The notes under the pieces: model-generated
Told to the model about the DNA's origin: nothing
What the model saw: the letters and a program-made list of their open reading frames with translations, nothing else
The model's database searches: none
Program-made: the position numbers and the translations under genes
NCBI GenBank assembly: GCA_020638675.1
Contig: JACKID010000001.1
Location: forward strand, 1,736,001 to 1,800,000
Reading direction: 5' to 3'
Length of the DNA stretch: 64,000 bases
Origin: Planctomycetota bacterium
GTDB taxonomy: Bacteria > Planctomycetota > UBA8742 > UBA2392
Shown: piece by piece, positions 33,567-42,095 of the stretch
Layout of the letters: the number at the start of each line of letters is the position of its first letter
Numbering within the stretch: position 1 is the stretch's first letter

Positions 33567-33815
33567 ATGGCAAGAATCACGGTGCTCTACTTCGCGCACC
33601 TCACCGAGCGCACCGGCACTCGCGAGGAGCAGCTTGATCTTCCCGCTGACGCCACGGCCGGAAGCGTGCGCAAGTTCGTGGAGAGTTTGCACCCGAAACT
33701 CGGCGGCACGCTCGCGACCTGCCGCGTCGCCGTGGACGAAGAATTCGCGTCTGATGAGACCGTCGTGCACGACGGGCAGACTGTGGCGTTCATTCCTCCG
33801 GTAAGCGGGGGCTGA
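33567..33815 (+). CDS. moaD: MoaD/ThiS-type sulfur carrier protein
   Basis: An 82-residue beta-grasp protein ending in the diglycine VSGG, where a thiocarboxylate forms for sulfur transfer into molybdopterin. The ARITVLYFAHLTERTGTREE opening fits MoaD more than ThiS. MoaE and MoaB-type neighbours are missing here, so the assignment to molybdenum cofactor rather than another sulfur carrier is inference. It lies 2 bases before the formate/nitrite channel gene. Both fit a molybdoenzyme such as formate dehydrogenase elsewhere in the genome. Confidence 0.88.
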   Translation: MARITVLYFAHLTERTGTREEQLDLPADATAGSVRKFVESLHPKLGGTLATCRVAVDEEFASDETVVHDGQTVAFIPPVSGG

Positions 33816-33817
33816 GT

Positions 33818-34675
33818 GTGACCGACGCCCACAGCCTGGACGCACTGCTTCCATCAGAGATGGCCATCAAGGCCGAAGCCGTCGGCGTGAAGAAGGCAGC
33901 GCTGGGCGCGCCCAGCATGTTCGCGCTGGCTGTTCTGGCGGGGGCGTTCATCGCAATTGGCGCACTGTTCGCGACGACGGTGACGGCCGGCGCCGGACTG
34001 CCGTTCGGTGTTTCCCGACTGCTGGGTGGGGTCGTATTCAGCCTCGGGCTGATCCTGGTGATTATCGCAGGGGCCGAGTTGTTCACCGGCAACAACCTGA
34101 TTGTCATGGCCTGGGCGGCGAAACAGGTCAGCACGAAGCGGCTGTTGCGCAACTGGGGTGTTGTCTACGTAGGCAACTTCGTGGGTTCGATCGCGACGGC
34201 CGCGCTGGTGTTTCTCAGCGGCCAGTACGGGCTCGGTGGGGGAGCGGTAGGCGCAAAGGCCCTCGCGATCGCCGACGCCAAGTGCCAGCTCGAGTTCCTG
34301 CCGGCGCTATTCTTGGGTGTGCTGTGCAACGCGCTGGTGTGTCTTGCAGTGTGGCTGAGCTTCAGCGCCCGCAGCGTGACGGACAAGGTGATGGTGATTG
34401 TACCGCCGATTGCGGCGTTCGTTGCGGCCGGGTTTGAGCACAGCGTCGCGAACATGTACTTCATCTCGTTGGGGCTTCTCATCAAGCAGTTTGCCCCCGA
34501 CACGTTCTGGTCTGCCGCAAACACGAGCCCCGAAGCATTCGGCGGGTTGACGTGGGCAGGCTTCGGGCGGAACCTGCTGCCGGTAACATTGGGCAACATC
34601 CTCGGCGGTTCCGTGCTGGTCGGTATCGTCTACTGGTTCATCTATCTTCGGCCCCGCAGGAAAGCAGACGCATGA
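33818..34675 (+). CDS. Formate/nitrite transporter family channel
   Basis: The 285-residue protein has six hydrophobic segments and the FNT signature region GAELFTGNN, with the GFEHSVANMYF stretch that supplies the central pore histidine. Members form pentameric channels for formate, nitrite or hydrosulfide; which anion cannot be read from the sequence. The GTG start is 2 bases after moaD and the stop overlaps the gamma-carbonic anhydrase start. The moaD-FNT-carbonic anhydrase order suggests formate metabolism with bicarbonate handling. Confidence 0.93.
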   Translation: MTDAHSLDALLPSEMAIKAEAVGVKKAALGAPSMFALAVLAGAFIAIGALFATTVTAGAGLPFGVSRLLGGVVFSLGLILVIIAGAELFTGNNLIVMAWAAKQVSTKRLLRNWGVVYVGNFVGSIATAALVFLSGQYGLGGGAVGAKALAIADAKCQLEFLPALFLGVLCNALVCLAVWLSFSARSVTDKVMVIVPPIAAFVAAGFEHSVANMYFISLGLLIKQFAPDTFWSAANTSPEAFGGLTWAGFGRNLLPVTLGNILGGSVLVGIVYWFIYLRPRRKADA

Positions 34676-35238
34676 CCGACCCACGCAAACCATCCAACGC
34701 CGAGCCTTTGATGCATCTCATGCCGGGTGGTTGGTTCAAGGCTGCGAATGCCATCGTCGTAGACAACGTGACGGTGGGCGAAGGCAGCAGCATCTGGTTC
34801 GGTTGCGTGCTGCGTGGCGACATCGCCGCGATCGAGATTGGCAAGTACACCAACATCCAGGATCTCGCCAGCGTGCACATCGACCCTGAACGTCCGAACC
34901 GAATCGGCAACTACGTCAGCGTCGCGCACCACGCGCTCTGCCACGGCGACGAGATCGGCGACAATACGCTGATTGGCATGCACGCCGTGCTGATGGGTGG
35001 GACCAAGATCGGCGAGGGCTGCATCATCGGCGCGGGAGCCATCGTCACCGAGGGCAAAGTGATCCCGCCGCGCAGTCTGGTAATGGGCATCCCCGGCAAG
35101 GTCGTGCGCCAGGTGACGGACGTCGAGATCGAAAACAATAAGTGGCGCGCGATGACCTACTTTGAAAACGCCAAACGCTGGTACGAGCGCAACTCCGGCG
35201 TTCCCGACGGGCCCATGGGCATGGGCCCCGGCAAATAG
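34672..35238 (+). CDS. Gamma-class carbonic anhydrase-like protein
   Basis: The ATG at 34672 overlaps the transporter stop and gives 188 residues. Left-handed beta-helix hexapeptide repeats run through the protein. The zinc ligands of the gamma class are present: H69 in SVHID, with H86 and H91 in AHHALCHG. RGD near residue 48 is also conserved. It lacks the acidic loop of the archaeal Cam prototype, as do the CamH and YrdA/CaiE-like relatives, so catalysis is likely but not certain. Its stop abuts the stop of the convergent gene. Confidence 0.9.
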   Translation: MTDPRKPSNAEPLMHLMPGGWFKAANAIVVDNVTVGEGSSIWFGCVLRGDIAAIEIGKYTNIQDLASVHIDPERPNRIGNYVSVAHHALCHGDEIGDNTLIGMHAVLMGGTKIGEGCIIGAGAIVTEGKVIPPRSLVMGIPGKVVRQVTDVEIENNKWRAMTYFENAKRWYERNSGVPDGPMGMGPGK

Positions 35239-36477
35239 TTACAGCTCGTCGAGCTTGGGTGGCGGCGCGGTGCGTCGACCCAGGAAGACGCTGAAACCAA
35301 GCAACAGCAGCAGCACGACAAGCAGCCCGCCAATGCCTCCGACGAGCAGTGTCGTGCTTACGACGGGGTCTGCCATGTCTTCCGGCCGTCCCGGTTGTGG
35401 CGGGCCTTTGTCTGCCAGGCTCCAGCTTGACCAGAACGCCGGGGAGGTGTCCGGGTGTTTGCCGGCGTCCAGGTTGGTGTTCAGGTACTTCAGACGGCTC
35501 TCGCGCCAGTTCTCAGCCTTATCGCGCAGCTCGCGGTAGACCTGTTCCGCCGCGTCGCGTTCCCCGAGTTTCCCCAGGTGAACGCTCATCAACTGCTTCA
35601 GGCCCTTCGTCGCCGGCGCACCGGCTACGCGCGATCTGACGCCGTCGTCCAGCAAGTCGCAGAGGCGCAGCCACGCTATCGTTGCTTCCTCGTTGCGGCC
35701 GGACAGGGTCAGCGCAAGCGAGAGTGAATACATCAGGTCGACGTCGATTGCGCCGCCGTAACTCATTCTGCGCTGCAGGTTCTGGATGCAACCGGAAAGG
35801 TTGTTGCGTGCCAGCGCAGCCTCGTTGCGCTCACCGCTGAATGATGCGTCCTTCAAGCCCAGCATGTTGGGGAAGACGGTATCCGCACCCGGCTCATATC
35901 GCGCGCCGCGCCTGAGCCACTCGATCTCAAGGAGCGCCCAGCGCGCATCCGCATTGAATGGGTCGTCCTTCAATGCCGCGTTGAGCAATTCAGCGGCCTG
36001 ACGCAGGTCGGCCGGGTCAGGGTTGTCTGAGTTCAGCCAGCGCTCGCGCAGGCAGGCGACCTTATTGGCGGCGGCACGGTAGGCGTGAAGCTTGGCCGTC
36101 GCCGTGCGCTCGGCGCGAATGGCATCTGCAAGGCGGCTCTTCCAGTCGAGCAGAATGATCGCGTCGCCGTACTCACCCAGCCGCATTCGGGCGACCGCTG
36201 CGTCGTCGATGATCGGAAGCCGATCTGCGACCAGGTCCATCTGCTCGGATGTGAGAGGCTGGTCGAGCGAGACAGCCCGAAGCTCCGTCAACGCGGGTTG
36301 CAGCCGATCGAGCCGCGCCCGGTAATAGCCCGCGGGCAGCACATCGTAGCGCCCGGAGATTGTGTCCAGGACGCTTGGCAGCGACTGGTCATCGGGCCGA
36401 TCTCGGTCCCAAACGCCTGCGCACAGCGGGCAGGCCAGCCACAGCAGACAGCTTAGCAGGGCCAGCCGAGGGGTCAT
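35239..36477 (-). CDS. Exported helical-repeat protein with C-terminal membrane anchor
   Basis: The 412-residue product has a signal peptide (LALLSCLLWLACPLCAG), a long helical region with TPR-like spacing, the motif DAGKHPDTSPAFWSSW near 340 and a single C-terminal membrane helix with a short basic tail. No enzymatic motif is seen. The upstream gene has the same layout and shares the motif before the membrane helix, so the two are paralogues. Start and upstream stop overlap (ATGA). They are transcribed away from the TIGR03790-type gene. Function is unknown. Confidence 0.78.
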   Translation of the reverse strand: MTPRLALLSCLLWLACPLCAGVWDRDRPDDQSLPSVLDTISGRYDVLPAGYYRARLDRLQPALTELRAVSLDQPLTSEQMDLVADRLPIIDDAAVARMRLGEYGDAIILLDWKSRLADAIRAERTATAKLHAYRAAANKVACLRERWLNSDNPDPADLRQAAELLNAALKDDPFNADARWALLEIEWLRRGARYEPGADTVFPNMLGLKDASFSGERNEAALARNNLSGCIQNLQRRMSYGGAIDVDLMYSLSLALTLSGRNEEATIAWLRLCDLLDDGVRSRVAGAPATKGLKQLMSVHLGKLGERDAAEQVYRELRDKAENWRESRLKYLNTNLDAGKHPDTSPAFWSSWSLADKGPPQPGRPEDMADPVVSTTLLVGGIGGLLVVLLLLLGFSVFLGRRTAPPPKLDEL

Positions 36478-37730
36478 TTGGACTCCTCAGGCTCGGGCAG
36501 CGGCGGGCTTGACGCATCGACGCGAGACTTCGCAATGGCGCCGATAACAAGAATGCCGACGAGTGCGCCAAGCATGATCCAGGTGCTCAAACGCGACTTG
36601 TCTGCTTCCGCTGGCTCTTCCGCCGGCTTGCTCGTTTCGAGTGGCGGCGCCGAGGCCGCTTCTGCTTGAGCCGGCAGCTCGGGCTGCGGCTTTGCCATGG
36701 AAGGGAACTGCACATCCGGCGCCTTGAAGCCGGACCAGAAGCCCGGTGCATCGGCCGCAACCCCGCTGTCCAGTTGACTGCGGGCGTAGGTTCCGCGCGC
36801 GTCGAGCCACTGTTGCGCGTAGGCACGGCGAGCCTTGTACTGCTGTTCGATCACGGCTCGGTAGTCTTCATTGACGACGCGCACCGGGACGAGCACTCCC
36901 GCCATCTGCTGGCGAAACAGCGTCATGGGCTTGATGTCGTCGATCTCGGAAGCACCGGGAACGCGCGACCGCTGCCCGTTCTCGTGCATCTCCCACGCTC
37001 TGAGACGCGTGTAGCTTGCCAGGTTCTGACGACCGGTGACGACGTAGACCATGCTGAGAGTGAAGATCGTGTCGAAGTTTTCCCATATCGGGTCGAATTT
37101 CAGCAGCCCGATCAGCACCTGCTCGGCGTCGCCAAGGCCCCGCTCAGCGAGCGCGCCGTTGTCCTTGCTCTCGCTCTTGTTGCTGAAGTAGCGCAGGTCG
37201 AAGAAGTCCGGCAGGTAGGTGTCGGGATCCGCAGGCTGGGTAATGCTCGCCCAGCGGATGATGCCTGCGTAGATCTTCTGGTGCGTGAGGCCCGCCGACG
37301 CGGACTCCGCGATTCGCAAACAAGCGTCCGGCGAATAGCCTTCCGCGCCGCCATACCACCAGGCCGTGAGCGCGAGGCGGCACTGCAAGTCCGCGACCTC
37401 CAGTCGGGTCTGCGCCCCGAGTTCCATCCCCGCGGCTTTCTCGATGTCCTTCAGGGCGGCCGACCAGTCGCCCAGGGCGGCGTGCGCGCGGGCAGCTTCC
37501 ATGCTCCGCAGCGGCGCCGGCATGCCCGGCTGCTCAAGCGCCTCGAGTGTTGCCTGCCAGTACTCCGGTGTTGCGCGTTCGACGCAGCCCGCGATCAGGT
37601 TCAGCAGGTTGCCGTCCGCTTCCTGGTCCAGCGAATCTGGGTCCGCGGGGCAGCAAGCATGGGCCGGCGACGCGGCAAGCAGCGCGCACACCAATGCCAG
37701 GGGTCCGACAATACGGAGGGCGGTTTCCAT
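36474..37730 (-). CDS. Exported helical-repeat protein with C-terminal membrane anchor, paralogue
   Basis: The ATG at 37730 starts a signal peptide (METALRIVGPLALVCALLA) and follows AGGATAATGCTG. An ATG two codons upstream is possible. The open frame further upstream is antisense to the TIGR03790-type gene. The 418 residues contain a Cys pair just after the signal (HACCPADPD), helical repeats and a segment LDSGVAADAPGFWSGF that matches the neighbour. A Pro/Ala/Glu-rich linker and a membrane helix follow. It should sit outside the membrane, anchored at its C-terminus. Confidence 0.78.
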   Translation of the reverse strand: METALRIVGPLALVCALLAASPAHACCPADPDSLDQEADGNLLNLIAGCVERATPEYWQATLEALEQPGMPAPLRSMEAARAHAALGDWSAALKDIEKAAGMELGAQTRLEVADLQCRLALTAWWYGGAEGYSPDACLRIAESASAGLTHQKIYAGIIRWASITQPADPDTYLPDFFDLRYFSNKSESKDNGALAERGLGDAEQVLIGLLKFDPIWENFDTIFTLSMVYVVTGRQNLASYTRLRAWEMHENGQRSRVPGASEIDDIKPMTLFRQQMAGVLVPVRVVNEDYRAVIEQQYKARRAYAQQWLDARGTYARSQLDSGVAADAPGFWSGFKAPDVQFPSMAKPQPELPAQAEAASAPPLETSKPAEEPAEADKSRLSTWIMLGALVGILVIGAIAKSRVDASSPPLPEPEESK

Positions 37731-37802
37731 CAGCATTATCCTAGCAGCCGAGGCCGCTACGGGTAGCATCGTGGCACGGGTCAAGGATGTGTGGAGAGTT
37801 CG

Positions 37803-39638
37803 ATGCGACCGATACTGGGCTTGCTGTTGCTGGCGCTGGCTGCGCCGATCTGGGGCATTGATGCGTCCAACGTACTGATTGTTGCCAACGACAAAGTCGA
37901 AGGCAGCGTAGAGATCGCGAACTACTACTCCGAGATGCGCGGTGTGCCGGCCGAGCAGATCTTGAAAATCTCGGCCAGCGAGAATGAAGAAATCAGCCGC
38001 GACGAGTTCAACAAGGACATCTGGGCGCCCGTCCAGAAGTACGTGCTTGAGCACGACAACATTCTCGTGATCGTGCCGACGCGCGGCGTGCCGCTGAAAA
38101 TCAAACAACTTGCGACAGGCGAGAAGGGGCCGTTCAAAGGCCGAGACTTCGCCAGCGTGGACGGCGAGCTCGCGTTGGTCCGCTACGGCGACTACGACAT
38201 CGACGGCATCGTCGAGAATCCGATGCTCGACAGCAAGGAGCACTTCACGCTCGAATCCAAGATCGTCGTAGTTTGCCGGCTCGACGGCCCGACGGTCGCG
38301 ATTGCCAAAGGGCTGGTTGAAAAAGCTTTGATCGCCGAGGCGCTGGGCTGCCACGGGGAAAGCTTCCTGGATACTCGTGGACTCACCGGAGGTGACGGCT
38401 ACCAGCAGCGTGACGACCTGATGGAGAAGGTCGAGGATTCGTGGAAGGCGGCCGGGCTGCCGTATGTGCATGACACGCAGGGCCCGGTGTTCGATCTGTC
38501 GCAACGTGCGGAAACGCTGCACTACTACGGCTGGTACGCGGGCAACCCCGGTGCCTGGAAGGGTGACGTGAAGTTCCGCACCGGCGGGATCTGCGTGCAC
38601 CTGCACAGCTTCAGCGGCTCGACGGTGCGCAACATCAAGGCCAACTGGGTGGCGCCGCTGCTGAACTGGAACGCCACGGCGACCTACGGCACGACCTACG
38701 AGCCCTACACCACCGGGTTTCCCTACGAGAACATTCTGTGGGATCGCCTCATAAACGGCTGGAGCTTTGGCGAGGCCGGACAGGTCGCGAACCATCTGCT
38801 TTCGTGGCAGGCCGTCTTCTGTGGCGACCCGTTGTACACGCCCTACCCCGAAGGCTACGCCGAGATGCACAAGCGTTATCACGAGGCCGTTCTGGCGCGG
38901 ATGGCGCCGGACAAGGACGCGCCGGTGCCCGTGGATGAGACCGGGCTGAACCTGCTCGCGTCCGTGCAGAAGCTGCTGCAGGCCCGCGCGGACGGGATCA
39001 AAGACGTGCTTCGCAAAGACCCGAAGGCCGCGCTGGAGGCGTTCAACGATCTGCGTTTCCTGGTGTCGGACATGGAACTGGGCAAGTGGCTCAGTGAACT
39101 GTCCGGCCCGTTCAATGCCGAGCTGGAACGCCGTTTCAGCGCGATTAAGGGCAGCATCAAGGAAGACCTGACCAACACCGCGGAGTTCGAGGAAGCGCTC
39201 AGGGACTGGAAGGGTCTGCCGATTTACGAGGACCTGGAGAAGTTCAAGGCTGACCTGATCGAAGATCAGGAGAAGGCAGCGTCCAAGCTGGTCAAGAAGG
39301 CCGAAGCCTACCAGAAGTCCAAACGCTGGCTCAAAGCATGGTCCGAGGCGGCGCAGGCCGCGGCACACAAGTTCGCCGAGTCGGCAACGGAGGCGCAACG
39401 CATTCTCAGCGAACTCAAGGCTGACGCGGATGCCGTGGCCGAGATGAAGCAGGACTCCGACAAGGAACTCGCGCCGCTTGTGGAGCGTGCGCAGAAAGAC
39501 CTCGACAAGAACAAGCCCGACCGCGCGGCCAAGACGCTCGGCACCGAGTGGCGCTGGTGCTACCCGGACAGCGACCAGTACAAGGCGGCCGAGGCGCTGG
39601 CGAAGAAGATCGAAGAAGCGCTGGCAAAGGACAACTAG
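37803..39638 (+). CDS. TIGR03790-like exported protein
   Basis: The ATG at 37803 follows TGTGGAGAG and opens a signal peptide (PILGLLLLALAAPIWG). The 611-residue product shows the family traits: the N-terminal VLIVANDKVEGS and IANYYSEMRGVPAEQIL blocks, the PTRGVPLKI stretch and CGDPLYTPY near residue 347. The last 230 residues are strongly helical and lysine/glutamate-rich, probably a coiled coil specific to this protein. TIGR03790 members have no assigned function. It is divergent from the two paralogous anchored proteins, with 72 bases between starts. Confidence 0.87.
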   Translation: MRPILGLLLLALAAPIWGIDASNVLIVANDKVEGSVEIANYYSEMRGVPAEQILKISASENEEISRDEFNKDIWAPVQKYVLEHDNILVIVPTRGVPLKIKQLATGEKGPFKGRDFASVDGELALVRYGDYDIDGIVENPMLDSKEHFTLESKIVVVCRLDGPTVAIAKGLVEKALIAEALGCHGESFLDTRGLTGGDGYQQRDDLMEKVEDSWKAAGLPYVHDTQGPVFDLSQRAETLHYYGWYAGNPGAWKGDVKFRTGGICVHLHSFSGSTVRNIKANWVAPLLNWNATATYGTTYEPYTTGFPYENILWDRLINGWSFGEAGQVANHLLSWQAVFCGDPLYTPYPEGYAEMHKRYHEAVLARMAPDKDAPVPVDETGLNLLASVQKLLQARADGIKDVLRKDPKAALEAFNDLRFLVSDMELGKWLSELSGPFNAELERRFSAIKGSIKEDLTNTAEFEEALRDWKGLPIYEDLEKFKADLIEDQEKAASKLVKKAEAYQKSKRWLKAWSEAAQAAAHKFAESATEAQRILSELKADADAVAEMKQDSDKELAPLVERAQKDLDKNKPDRAAKTLGTEWRWCYPDSDQYKAAEALAKKIEEALAKDN

Positions 39639-40288
39639 TGTTCACAGGGATCGTCGAAGCCGCGCTGCCCATTGCCGCTGCGGAGGACGCAGCCGGCGTC
39701 CGGCGCCTGAGCATCGACCTGTCGTCGCTGACGGAGGCCGCAACGCTCAAGCTCGGGGACAGCGTCGCGCTGAACGGTTGCTGCCTCACCGTTGCCCGGC
39801 TGGGCGATGGCGTTGCGACCTTCGAAGCCATACCCGAGACGCTGGGACTGACCAACCTTGGCGGGCTGAGTGCGAACTCTCTCGTCAACGTCGAACGCGC
39901 GCTGACGGCGGGCGCGCGGTTTGACGGTCACTTCGTGCAAGGCCACGTGGATGGCCTGGGAGAAGTTGCCTCCATCAAGGAAGCTGACGGCGAGTGGCGC
40001 GTCCGAGTCCGGTGTGGCCGCGCGTTCGCCGACCAGTGCATCGCCAAGGGCAGCGTCTGCGTCGACGGTATCAGCCTGACGATTGCGGAGCTGGATGCAG
40101 ATTCGTTCGTGCTGGCGATTATTCCCCACACCCGGCAGGTAACGAACATCCGAGAGTGGAAGACCGGCACGCCTGTGAATCTCGAAGCCGATCTGATCGG
40201 CAAGTACGTGCGGCGCCAGTTGCAGCGCGAGACCACCAGCATGGTCGATGAGGCGCTGCTGCGACGCGCCGGGTTCATGCCGGGCTAG
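39638..40288 (+). CDS. ribE: Riboflavin synthase alpha chain
   Basis: Riboflavin synthase dismutates two molecules of 6,7-dimethyl-8-ribityllumazine to riboflavin. The GTG at 39638, overlapping the upstream stop (TAGTG), gives 216 residues beginning with the invariant MFTGIVE. The two lumazine-binding repeats are visible, with GDSVALNGCCLTV and KGSVCVDGISLTI as matching blocks, and GHFVQGHVDG between them. Other rib genes are not adjacent. Coupling to the TIGR03790-type gene is probably incidental. Confidence 0.96.
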   Translation: MFTGIVEAALPIAAAEDAAGVRRLSIDLSSLTEAATLKLGDSVALNGCCLTVARLGDGVATFEAIPETLGLTNLGGLSANSLVNVERALTAGARFDGHFVQGHVDGLGEVASIKEADGEWRVRVRCGRAFADQCIAKGSVCVDGISLTIAELDADSFVLAIIPHTRQVTNIREWKTGTPVNLEADLIGKYVRRQLQRETTSMVDEALLRRAGFMPG

Positions 40289-40300
40289 CGTGGAGGCTGC

Positions 40301-41212
40301 ATGGGGCGTCTGGATGAATACAACCGGCGACCGGGGGGCTCGACCAGCAGCGGCCGCAACGTGCCGTTGACCACGCAAGTTGCAATCGCATTCGGCGGTT
40401 TCTTCCCGCAGTTCGGTGCGGCATTCTTCACGTTCGGAATGATCTTCTGGTGGATCTTTGGTGCGCAGGCCGACGTGACTTCGTGGTACCAGTTCTCCGG
40501 CGATCTCGTGCACGTGCAGGGGCAGGCGCTTACCTGCACCGATACCGGCATGTCCGTCGGCGGCGACGACGACACGCGCGGCACGCCGGTCTACAAGACC
40601 ACTTATGGCTACGAGGTCGAGGGCGGGCGCTACTACGAAGGTGAATGCTACGGCACCGGTCTCAGCTTCTCGCCGGGGCAGGTCGTACCGGTGGAGTACG
40701 TGGCCGACGACCCGGTGACGTCGCGCATTGAGGGATCGCGCAAGAAGCCGTGGGATGCCTGGGTGCTGTTCGTGGCGATCTTTCCCGGTCTCGGGCTGGT
40801 GTTCATGGCGCTTGGGGTGCGCTCGAACCTGCGAAAGCTGCGCATACTCAAGGTCGGCAAGACGACGCGCGGACGGCTCGTGTCGAAAGAGCCCACAAAC
40901 ACAAAGATCAACAACCAGACCGTCTACAAGTTCACCTTCGAGTACCAGGACGAATCCGGCAACACCCACCAGGTGTCTGACAAGACCCACATCACGCATC
41001 TGCTTGAGGACGAAGACACCGAGAAGCTGGTTTACGATCCGGGCAACCCGGCGAACGGCCTGCTCGTCGACGTATTGCCCGGCAAGCCGAAGATCGATGA
41101 CCACGGCAACATCGGGGCATCCGGTGCTGCCGCGGCGTTCACACGGGCAGTCCTGCCCGTGGGCGGTGTAGCCGCTCACGTTGCCGTCTTTGTGCTCTTG
41201 TACGTTCTCTAG
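40301..41212 (+). CDS. DUF3592-like membrane protein
   Basis: A 303-residue protein with three hydrophobic segments, near 29-52, 148-170 and at the extreme C-terminus. Between them lie two beta-rich domains with DUF3592-type features: YGYEVEGGRYYEGE followed by GQVVPVEYVADDP, and a second KFTFEYQDESGN and LVYDPGNPANGLLVD pair. These domains are of unknown function and probably lie on one face of the membrane. The gene starts 12 bases after ribE and its stop overlaps the convergent FdhD-like gene by 4 bases. Confidence 0.75.
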   Translation: MGRLDEYNRRPGGSTSSGRNVPLTTQVAIAFGGFFPQFGAAFFTFGMIFWWIFGAQADVTSWYQFSGDLVHVQGQALTCTDTGMSVGGDDDTRGTPVYKTTYGYEVEGGRYYEGECYGTGLSFSPGQVVPVEYVADDPVTSRIEGSRKKPWDAWVLFVAIFPGLGLVFMALGVRSNLRKLRILKVGKTTRGRLVSKEPTNTKINNQTVYKFTFEYQDESGNTHQVSDKTHITHLLEDEDTEKLVYDPGNPANGLLVDVLPGKPKIDDHGNIGASGAAAAFTRAVLPVGGVAAHVAVFVLLYVL

Positions 41213-42027
41213 ATGACGCGCCAGGGCGCGCTGTAGACGGTGATCTGTCCGCCCACGGCCGTGCTTACGATGCACAGGTAGTAGTCGTTGGCGATCTCGA
41301 TGGCGGCGTTGCTGGGGGGTGCCGCCGTAATGGCCATGCATACGCCCGCGCGCGCCAGCCGCATGGTCATCTGTTGGGTCAGCCCGAAGTTCGCCAGCGC
41401 AATCCGGTTCTCCGGCGCCACGCCCGCGATGACGAGTTCGCCCAGCGCGCGGTACATGGCGTTGATTCTGTGGAAGCCCTCGCCGTAGCTCTGAATCTCG
41501 CCGTTCTGGGCGAACGCCGCCAGATAGCACATGCGGTCGCTGCTGCGCAGCCCGAGAAACAGCTTGCGGAAACGCGCGGCGAGCTCGGTCACCTGCTCAG
41601 GCGTCAATTCGAGCTCGGTTGTTACACGGCGGGGGAACTCCGGCTCGGACAGCCTGCCGACCGGCGCGGTGATTGCCCTCGCCGACAATTGAAGTGCGGC
41701 GTCGTCCGAAACGGTGACGCGAATGATCAGGTTGTCCAGATCGGTGTCTATGGCCACGAAGTCGTCTTCGCGGTCAATGACGCCTTCGCCGATCAGCCAG
41801 CCGACAACGAGGCTCTTCACGCGGTGGGGGGCACAGTGCAGGCTGGTTTCTACGTCGTTGTTCACCAGGATGCGGAATTCCGCCTCGGCCGGGACGTATT
41901 CAACCGCCGCCTCGCCCACGCGGGCCTGGTCGATCTTGATGACTTCAACTTTAGACAGCCCCGTAGTGGTTTCGCTGCTCACGACGGCCTCCGGTGGGCG
42001 GATTCCCCGTCGCTTTATCGGACGCAT
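41209..42027 (-). CDS. Divergent FdhD-like protein
   Basis: FdhD is a sulfurtransferase that sulfurates the molybdenum cofactor for formate dehydrogenase. The 272-residue product follows FdhD layout: FRILVNN near the start, VVGWLIGEGVI for the usual GFLxxEGI, GEGFHRINAMYRALGEL for EDVGRHNAVDK, and ARAGVCMAITAAPPSNAAIEIA for the final nucleotide-site block. The catalytic CxxC that normally follows the first domain is replaced by ARAITAPVGR, so ordinary sulfur transfer looks lost. The ATG at 42027 is chosen; a TTG at 42048 is an alternative. moaD and an FNT channel lie 7 kb away. Confidence 0.72.
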   Translation of the reverse strand: MRPIKRRGIRPPEAVVSSETTTGLSKVEVIKIDQARVGEAAVEYVPAEAEFRILVNNDVETSLHCAPHRVKSLVVGWLIGEGVIDREDDFVAIDTDLDNLIIRVTVSDDAALQLSARAITAPVGRLSEPEFPRRVTTELELTPEQVTELAARFRKLFLGLRSSDRMCYLAAFAQNGEIQSYGEGFHRINAMYRALGELVIAGVAPENRIALANFGLTQQMTMRLARAGVCMAITAAPPSNAAIEIANDYYLCIVSTAVGGQITVYSAPWRVI

Positions 42028-42095
42028 GCAGCCCCGGGCTTCAGTCAATTCACAAAGCTTGCCTGAGGCGTTTTCGGCCGCTAGAAGAAGAGTTC

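Noticed and set aside
37731..39398. A 555-codon upstream extension of the minus-strand gene ending at 36474.
   Set aside because: It is the antisense of the TIGR03790-type gene. A signal peptide starts at 37730, which marks the true N-terminus.
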